Source of the DNA: Thermococcus sp. EP1
GTDB lineage: Archaea; Methanobacteriota_B; Thermococci; Thermococcales; Thermococcaceae
Assembly: GCF_001317345.1 (NCBI RefSeq)
Contig: NZ_JXCG01000003.1
Location: 1 to 64,000, forward strand
Reading direction: 5' to 3'
DNA length: 64,000 nucleotides
The notes beneath the pieces were generated by a model, which was given only the letters and a program-made list of their open reading frames with translations, made no database searches and had not been told where the DNA came from. Below, one piece after another: positions 58,491 to 64,000 of the stretch (positions are counted from its first letter, which is position 1; the number at the start of each line of letters is the position of its first letter). A program made the translations under genes and the position numbers.

Positions 58491-59606
58491 TCAAAGTCTT
58501 CTATCTTTTAAAAACTCCCACAAATCAATTCTTTGCTCAAGCCATTCTCTTGCAAAACCTGTAACTATGATAGGGGCTTTTTTAAGCTCTTCTACGTTTC
58601 TTGCTCCTATAAGGAACATAGCATTTTTGAGTTCATCTATGTATCTTTGAAGAATCTTGATCACTCCCTCAACATCTCCATTGACTGCTGGCTTCAGTAG
58701 AGGTAAAGCAACTCCTGCAAGGTTTGCGCCAAGTGTTAAGGCCTTTGCAATTGTTATTCCGTCTCTAATTCCACCTGTTGCTATTATTGGCAAGGTAGTT
58801 GCATATCTAACTTCAGCAACGCTTAAAGCAGTTGGAATTCCCCAGTCCCAGAATTTTAAGGCTAGATTCCTACTCTTCTCGTCCTTTGCTCTGTAGTACT
58901 CAACGCCACTCCATGATGTTCCTCCAAGACCTCCAACGTCTATTGCGTCGATTCCAATGCTCTCCAACTTTATTGCAACTTCCATTGAGACTCCAGCCCC
59001 AGTTTCTTTGGCTATTATGGGATATGAAAGCTCACTCTTAAGTTCTGCCAAAGCCTTTATGACTCCTTTATATTGTGTATCTCCCTCCGGCTGGACGCTC
59101 TCTTGGAGAGGGTTCATGTGAATAGCAAGGGCATCGGCTTGAATTGTTTCCACAGCTTTCAAGGCCTCCTCAACACCATAGCGGTTTGGCATATTCTCAG
59201 CAAATTGGGGTGCTCCCAAATTGCCAACAAGGAAAATGTCTGGTGCAACATCCCTAACGTAGTAGCTTTCCCAGGTTTCGGGTTTTCTAATCATTGCTCG
59301 CTGGCTTCCGACGCCCATGGGGATGTTCAGCTCTTGGGCAGCTTTGGCGAGAGTTTTGTTGATTTTGCCAGCAATTTGAGATCCCTTAGTTCCTCCAGTC
59401 ATGCCAGCGATCATTATTGGGTAATCAAATCTTCTTCCAAGGAATTCAACGCTTAAATCTATTTCCTCTTTGTCTATTTCAGGTAGGGATGTATGAACAA
59501 AATGTATGTTCTCGAATTGGGTACTTACATGAGCTTCAACTTGCTTCTTTAAGCAGTGCTCTATGTGTTCAAACTTTCTAATCACAGTAAGCTCTTCTTT
59601 ATCCAA
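58491..59606 (-). CDS. fni: Type 2 isopentenyl-diphosphate isomerase
   Basis: A protein of about 371 residues, an FMN-dependent isomerase that interconverts IPP and DMAPP. Diagnostic pieces are [50 protein letters not shown] and [20 protein letters not shown]. The start is uncertain: TTG at 59606 follows GAGGTGG at good spacing, while GTG at 59615 adds three residues and overlaps the upstream kinase. It is part of the mevalonate operon. Confidence 0.93.
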   Translation of the reverse strand: MDKEELTVIRKFEHIEHCLKKQVEAHVSTQFENIHFVHTSLPEIDKEEIDLSVEFLGRRFDYPIMIAGMTGGTKGSQIAGKINKTLAKAAQELNIPMGVGSQRAMIRKPETWESYYVRDVAPDIFLVGNLGAPQFAENMPNRYGVEEALKAVETIQADALAIHMNPLQESVQPEGDTQYKGVIKALAELKSELSYPIIAKETGAGVSMEVAIKLESIGIDAIDVGGLGGTSWSGVEYYRAKDEKSRNLALKFWDWGIPTALSVAEVRYATTLPIIATGGIRDGITIAKALTLGANLAGVALPLLKPAVNGDVEGVIKILQRYIDELKNAMFLIGARNVEELKKAPIIVTGFAREWLEQRIDLWEFLKDRRL

Positions 59607-59608
59607 TT

Positions 59609-60391
59609 TTACCACCTCTTAATAATTGTCCCCGGATTTTCTCCTTTCAAGATTCTTATTAAATTTCCCTTGACGATTCCATTGGCAAAATACACATCTG
59701 TGTAGTGAGCTATTTCTAGAGCTTTCTTTAGTTTATTTCCGATACCTCCCGTTACATCTATTCCAGCTGATTCTGAGCTTTTCAGCAGGTGTTTAATTTC
59801 TTCTTCGGTAAGTTCTTTAATGAGTCTTGCTCCTTTTTCTCTTGGATTTCTATCATAGATCCCATCAACGTCCATCAAAAAAAGCACTTTGTTTGGTTTG
59901 AACATCCTTGCAAGGTAGTTCACTATTTGATCGCCAGAGAGAATGTCTATTCCCTTATCAAGGGCTATTGCTGTGTCACCAAAGAGAACTGGGATGAAAT
60001 CTTTCTCCAATAGCTTTCTTAAAACTTCGAGCTCACCATAGACAATTTCCCCTTTTTCTATGAGGAATATTGAGGAAGAAGATACAGAATAGGCAGGCAG
60101 GTCCTTTTCGAGGAAAGTTTCAACTATTAGACTGTTTAATTTAAGCATTGCTTGGTGTGTTTTGGAGAATCCTATTCTTTTTCTTTTTACATCTCCCATT
60201 AGTCCTTCTCGAATTTTGTACTCCCTAGCGTTTGGATGTCCAAAGCTTCCACCACCATGAACGAGAATGAACTGTTCATTTGGATAAAATTGAGTAATTT
60301 CCTCGGCTATCTGTTCAATAATCTCTTGATTAAATGAGTAAGGCTTGTTCTTGTTACTTATAACACTTCCACCAAGTTTGATGATTATCAT
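59609..60391 (-). CDS. Isopentenyl phosphate kinase
   Basis: A 260-residue amino acid kinase-fold enzyme that phosphorylates isopentenyl phosphate to IPP, the last step of the archaeal alternative mevalonate pathway. It has [24 protein letters not shown] (with the key histidine), [20 protein letters not shown] and [15 protein letters not shown]. It overlaps mevalonate kinase by four bases. Confidence 0.93.
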   Translation of the reverse strand: MIIIKLGGSVISNKNKPYSFNQEIIEQIAEEITQFYPNEQFILVHGGGSFGHPNAREYKIREGLMGDVKRKRIGFSKTHQAMLKLNSLIVETFLEKDLPAYSVSSSSIFLIEKGEIVYGELEVLRKLLEKDFIPVLFGDTAIALDKGIDILSGDQIVNYLARMFKPNKVLFLMDVDGIYDRNPREKGARLIKELTEEEIKHLLKSSESAGIDVTGGIGNKLKKALEIAHYTDVYFANGIVKGNLIRILKGENPGTIIKRW

Positions 60392-61389
60392 TTCTCAACC
60401 TCCTCAATTCTAAGTCCTTCTTTGCTGATCTTGGTTATCATTGGCATCCCACCAGCGATTTTTATGGCTGTTGCAACTTCACTCTGCTTTTCTGGGGCTA
60501 AGGCGTACATGCATCCACCTCCTCCTGCTCCAGTTATCTTGGCTCCCAAAGCTCCAGCTTCTCTTGAAGCATACACTAAATCACTCAGACTTTTTGTTGA
60601 AACTCCAAGAGCATCAAGGAGGCCATGGTTTATGTTCATTAACCTTCCCAAGAGCTCGAATTTAATTTCTTTATCATATTCTGCTAGTATTATCTCTCTG
60701 GCCTTTTCAACGACTTTCCCCATTGAGTTAAGGATAGGATCAATTATCTCTGGCATCTCATCGAAGCTTTTCCTAACTTTAGCAACAAGTTCCTTAGTGC
60801 TTCCGCTTGAACCTGTGTATCCCACAACTATTGGAAGCTCCACCACTGGCAGACTTTCAAAGGAGCCATTTTGGTAGTAAAGAAAACCACCAACAGCGGA
60901 AACCGTCGGATCAATTCCACTCGACGCACCTTGCACAAGGAGCTCCACTTTGTGTCCAAGTTTGGCTATCTCTGCATTGTTTAACTCCAAGTTCAAAAGC
61001 TTTGAAACTGCTCCAATAGTTGCAACTGCTACAGCAGCTGAGCTTCCAAGGCCCGCACCCACGGGAATTTGAGAAGTTATCGAAACTGTTACTCCTTTTT
61101 GCTTATTGGCTTCTTCCATGACGAGATTTATAGCTTCTCTTACATAGCTCAAAACCTCTGCGGCTTTTCCATAATCTGTTTCAAAATATATTTGATCTTC
61201 TGAGAAAGAAACTGTTAGGCCAGGAGTCCTTATATCCTTTGCCTCTATCCTTATTCTCCCATTTTTATTGAATTCAGCTTTTACATATGTTCTCAAATCA
61301 ATAGCTGCCGCTATAGCAGGTTTTCCATAAACAACACTGTGCTCTCCAAAGAGAATAATTTTAGCCGGTGCTGAAGCAAGAACCCTCAT
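60388..61389 (-). CDS. mvk: Mevalonate kinase
   Basis: A 333-residue GHMP kinase. Motif 1 is [19 protein letters not shown], motif 2 [15 protein letters not shown], motif 3 [16 protein letters not shown]. It converts mevalonate to 5-phosphomevalonate. It heads a minus-strand operon with isopentenyl phosphate kinase and IPP isomerase. AGGAGGGAC precedes the start. Confidence 0.95.
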   Translation of the reverse strand: MRVLASAPAKIILFGEHSVVYGKPAIAAAIDLRTYVKAEFNKNGRIRIEAKDIRTPGLTVSFSEDQIYFETDYGKAAEVLSYVREAINLVMEEANKQKGVTVSITSQIPVGAGLGSSAAVAVATIGAVSKLLNLELNNAEIAKLGHKVELLVQGASSGIDPTVSAVGGFLYYQNGSFESLPVVELPIVVGYTGSSGSTKELVAKVRKSFDEMPEIIDPILNSMGKVVEKAREIILAEYDKEIKFELLGRLMNINHGLLDALGVSTKSLSDLVYASREAGALGAKITGAGGGGCMYALAPEKQSEVATAIKIAGGMPMITKISKEGLRIEEVEK

Positions 61390-61475
61390 TTTTGTCCCTC
61401 CTTTTGATGATCTTAACTAATCTAATTTTTCATGCTTTAGAGTATGTTTGTTAAATTTATTTTCCTTTTGGTGGT

Positions 61476-61898
61476 TCATGATTTTCTTTTTAAAAATGGA
61501 AGCCACAAAAGGAAGAGGCCTCCAATCGAAACCACAAAAATAACCAGGCCAACAAGGTTTGAAAGCCAATGCATCTCAAAGGTGCTACATGGTAGACATC
61601 CTCTTGTTAAAGGTTCTACCCCAACAGCATATCCTGGTAGTGCGGCTAAACCTAGGAGAGCTGTTGCGGCTAGGAGTTTAACTATGCCATTGAGTTCAGA
61701 ATAGAGGAAAGAAAAGGCGATTAAGGCTATTCCTACTATTAAGAAATACATGGCAGATTTTGTAATGATCTCTATAACATCTGGATCGTTTAGATGGGGA
61801 TTATCCAGATTGAGGGAAAGGTGGGTTAGGTATAAACCAGCCAAAATAAAAAGGAGGATTCCTATGGACTGAAACACCTTTTTAATAATGTTTTTCAT
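61476..61898 (-). CDS. Membrane protein, unknown function
   Basis: A 140-residue protein with four helices (about 10-28, 50-68, 72-92, 112-132). Between helices 3 and 4 is the loop GVEPLTRGCLPCSTFEMHW, with a CxxC on the predicted outer side, which could bind a metal or be a thiol pair. I do not recognise the family. ATG 61896-61898 follows AAAGGTGG. Confidence 0.6.
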   Translation of the reverse strand: MKNIIKKVFQSIGILLFILAGLYLTHLSLNLDNPHLNDPDVIEIITKSAMYFLIVGIALIAFSFLYSELNGIVKLLAATALLGLAALPGYAVGVEPLTRGCLPCSTFEMHWLSNLVGLVIFVVSIGGLFLLWLPFLKRKS

Positions 61899-62002
61899 TT
61901 TTCCACCTTTCATTAAAACCTATTATTCCATCTTCTCTTTAACATCAGCCCAAAGGAAGTAGAGTAGAGGACTAAACAAATGGAGAGAATAAAGAAATAG
62001 CT

Positions 62003-62881
62003 TTATGCTTTCTTCATAACGACGCTCGCATATCCTACCACTGCATCCGTACTTCTGCTCACCTCAAAGCTTGTGGTGTAATGTAAAACCTCCGTTTCAA
62101 CAGCTCCAGCAAGCCTTGAAAACACTATCGCAGTAGCCACTCCTCCAGGGCCGCACATTGTGTGACCCATCTTCCTAATTTCATCAAACATTCCTTTATG
62201 GTCAAACTCAAGAATCTTCTGAATAACCCTAAAGTCCCACTCTCTAATTCTTCCGAGCAGATCTTCTCCTCTCGCTCTAAAGGGTACATAACCATATGCA
62301 TACCCATAGTGCATCATATCCGTGCTTGCTATAACAACGATATCTCTTCCAAGCTCTTGACTTGCTTCGAAAATTGCTTTTCCCAAATCCTCAGCCACTT
62401 CTTCATCTTGGAGACCAAGAGTTATGGGAACAATCTTCACCTCTTCTTCAGCTTTTTGAGAGATATATTGAATAAAGAGTATCTGCACTTCTATGGAATG
62501 TTCATATTTGTGGGCAAACTCGTCTAAGTCTGCTATTCCTGAGTGTTTTGCTATGGCTTTAGCGAGGTCTCCATCAACTTTAATTTCTCCCATTGGAGTT
62601 GCCCATTTTCCTTCTGGATAAATAGCCACTGGTGAACCTAGGCCAGTGTGATTGGGGCCTATCACAACAAAAGTTTCTGGTAAACCATCCTCGTAAATAG
62701 CTTTATACGTTCTTGAAGCAGTAAATCCAGAGAACACGTATCCTGCATGAGGAGCAACTCCCGCAGTTATTTTTCTCTTCTCTCCGAGTTCCCCAAGGTC
62801 TTTGAAAAACTCTTTCAACATCATGTTGAGCTCTTCTCCAGTAGGATAAAAACTACCAGCAACTGTGGGATATCTAAGCAT
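62003..62881 (-). CDS. MEMO family protein (AmmeMemoRadiSam system B)
   Basis: A 292-residue protein of the MEMO1/COG1355 family. Conserved residues correspond to the putative metal site: [29 protein letters not shown] and CGPGGVA. Human MEMO1 binds iron or copper; archaeal roles are unknown, although it often occurs near AmmeMemoRadiSam and isoprenoid genes. ATG at 62879-62881 starts [13 protein letters not shown] as in relatives; the GTG at 62890 belongs to the GGTGA site. Confidence 0.88.
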   Translation of the reverse strand: MLRYPTVAGSFYPTGEELNMMLKEFFKDLGELGEKRKITAGVAPHAGYVFSGFTASRTYKAIYEDGLPETFVVIGPNHTGLGSPVAIYPEGKWATPMGEIKVDGDLAKAIAKHSGIADLDEFAHKYEHSIEVQILFIQYISQKAEEEVKIVPITLGLQDEEVAEDLGKAIFEASQELGRDIVVIASTDMMHYGYAYGYVPFRARGEDLLGRIREWDFRVIQKILEFDHKGMFDEIRKMGHTMCGPGGVATAIVFSRLAGAVETEVLHYTTSFEVSRSTDAVVGYASVVMKKA

Positions 62882-62994
62882 ATCGCTCACCAGAATTGAT
62901 AGAGAATTTGAGGTTTATTAGGATTTGGTTAGAAAAGCTTTTATATTTTGAATATTTTTTTAATAACGATAGATGTGCTTTAGGGTGTGCCGTT

Positions 62995-63699
62995 ATGGCC
63001 CGTATCTCTACGGGGATAGAAGGTTTAGATAGGATGTTACATGGCGGTTTGATTTCTGGAAGAGCATATCTTGTAAAAGGGGGTCCAGGAACTGGCAAGA
63101 CGACTTTGACCATTCATTTCTTAATGGAAGGTGTAAGGAATAATGAAAAGGTGCTGTATATAACCCTTGAAGAGCCGTTAGATGCTCTTAAGCAAGATAT
63201 GAAAAAGCTGGGGTTGGACATTAGTGCACCTCTTTTTAAGGGAATTGATGCAACTCCGATTGGAGAAAGAAGCCATATATTTGAAGGAACTTATCATGAA
63301 GAATTCGCAAAAAGCTTTGGTAAGCTTGTGAAAGCTATAAAAGAGAGATTAGACACTGAGGAGTTTACAAGAGTTGTTATAGACCCAATAACTATGGTAA
63401 AGCTGACAATAGAGAACGATCTTAAGTATAGACGAACATTTATAGGTTTTTTAAAGGATCTTGCAAAGTACAATGTTACGCTACTCATAACTTCTGAGCT
63501 TCATGAGACTGATCTTGAAGATTACTTAGTTAGTGGAGTGATAGAGCTCAGAACATACGAAATTTCTGGAAAGGTCGTTAGAGGAATAAAAATCTTAAAA
63601 TTCAGAGGGAGTTCATTTGATGAACAGATAAGACCTTATAGGCTTACGGACAGAGGTTTTGAGATTTACAGTGAGGAAGGTATATTTGTCGGGGATTGA
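62995..63699 (+). CDS. KaiC-like RecA-superfamily ATPase
   Basis: A protein of about 234 residues with one KaiC domain. It has STGIEGLDRMLHGGLISGRA, Walker A GGPGTGKTTL, a Walker B-like TRVVIDPITMV, and ends FEIYSEEGIFVGD. Archaeal KaiC-like proteins act in signalling or DNA processes; this one has no second domain. A TATA-like CTTTTATATTT at about 62938-62948 lies upstream. It is followed after two bases by a partner gene. Confidence 0.85.
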   Translation: MARISTGIEGLDRMLHGGLISGRAYLVKGGPGTGKTTLTIHFLMEGVRNNEKVLYITLEEPLDALKQDMKKLGLDISAPLFKGIDATPIGERSHIFEGTYHEEFAKSFGKLVKAIKERLDTEEFTRVVIDPITMVKLTIENDLKYRRTFIGFLKDLAKYNVTLLITSELHETDLEDYLVSGVIELRTYEISGKVVRGIKILKFRGSSFDEQIRPYRLTDRGFEIYSEEGIFVGD

Positions 63700-63701
63700 G
63701 A

Positions 63702-64000
63702 ATGAAAATAGGTATTTCAGAGCTTGATGAGGTACTTGGAGAAATTGAAGAAGGCAATATTCTTTTACTGGAAACCATCGGTACTTTGGGCGAAGAAGTT
63801 ATTCTTGAAATGCTGAAAGAGAATAAAGAAAATGCTGTTGCTTTTGTAACAAAAAAGATGCGTGATAGATTCAAGGAAATTCCAGAGCTGACTAAGTTGA
63901 AATTAATAGTACTTGGTGAGGAGGTATTTCCAGCAGAACTTTATGCTATATCCTTTAAACTTAGAAATCTGTTTGAAGGGGCTCATGTTGGATTTTTCCT
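63702..64000 (+). CDS. KaiC/RecA-fold-like protein without P-loop, cut by window edge
   Basis: An open frame starting at ATG 63702 and running past the right edge, at least 99 codons. The start GISELDEVLGEIEEGNILLL resembles the N-terminus of KaiC-like domains, but the place of Walker A reads ETIGTLGEEV, so nucleotide binding is doubtful. It is in an operon with the KaiC-like ATPase, two bases downstream, and might form a complex with it. Confidence 0.7.
   Translation, partial: MKIGISELDEVLGEIEEGNILLLETIGTLGEEVILEMLKENKENAVAFVTKKMRDRFKEIPELTKLKLIVLGEEVFPAELYAISFKLRNLFEGAHVGFF

Overview
The window is chromosomal DNA of an AT-rich member of the Thermococcales (Thermococcus, possibly Palaeococcus). 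The evidence is the gene set: Mbh-type membrane hydrogenases, archaeal ribosomal proteins uS15 and eS1, the GINS-associated RecJ-like nuclease, KEOPS Pcc1, the archaeal mevalonate pathway with isopentenyl phosphate kinase, aRNase J and an ASH-Ski2-like helicase, archaeal TATA boxes and GGAGGTG-type ribosome binding sites. The species cannot be named from the sequence. Function calls come from reading the proteins; no database search was run.

Region 1 (1-17053): a truncated TRAM-domain gene on the minus strand, then two complete 14-gene membrane-bound [NiFe]-hydrogenase / Mrp-antiporter operons in tandem on the plus strand (492-8747 and 9031-17053). Each has Mrp-like subunits A-H, an I subunit, and hydrogenase module J-N. 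Both large subunits keep both CxxC pairs. The MbhN of the first operon is unusual, with four [4Fe-4S] motifs instead of two. GTTn3AAC (SurR-like) motifs lie in both leader regions.

Region 2 (17077-32900): housekeeping genes. They include a DUF72 protein, a glyoxylate reductase-like dehydrogenase, an aminotransferase, tRNA-Leu(GAG) and tRNA-Lys(CTT), a BlaI-like repressor next to an M48 protease, dCMP deaminase, N-glycosylation-type genes (HAD-GT2 fusion, DUF2304, AglH-like), a lone Cas6-like protein, uS15-GAN-Pcc1-eS1-THUMP protein, a C/D box sRNA squeezed between convergent genes, and several small regulators and enzymes (Lrp, MazG, ArsR, JAMM).

Region 3 (33522-36446): a biotin locus, bioY divergent from birA-bioM-bioN, with a paired GTTAAC operator-like site over the shared promoter.

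Region 4 (36869-42527): the most interesting accessory region. Two winged-helix regulators precede three DUF1102/TasA-like secreted proteins, a SipW-like signal peptidase with an extra C-terminal domain, a fourth TasA-like protein with a cysteine-rich tail, and a DUF5305-like membrane protein. It resembles the bacterial tapA-sipW-tasA matrix-fibre operon and may encode an archaeal bundling pilus.

Region 5 (42567-55758): membrane proteins, the ASH-Ski2-like helicase, pyrimidine salvage (upp, uracil permease), a cupin, a SagB-type nitroreductase with a tiny membrane partner, an exported Lon-like protease, a USP-permease-USP trio, a regulator/membrane pair and tRNA-Thr(GGT). Two inverted copies of a GC-rich hairpin element bracket the 54.7-56.0 kb segment.

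Region 6 (56002-64000): an isoprenoid block on the minus strand (mevalonate kinase, isopentenyl phosphate kinase, type 2 IPP isomerase, aRNase J with a structured leader, prenyl diphosphate synthase), a MEMO-family protein, and divergent KaiC-like ATPase genes running off the window edge.
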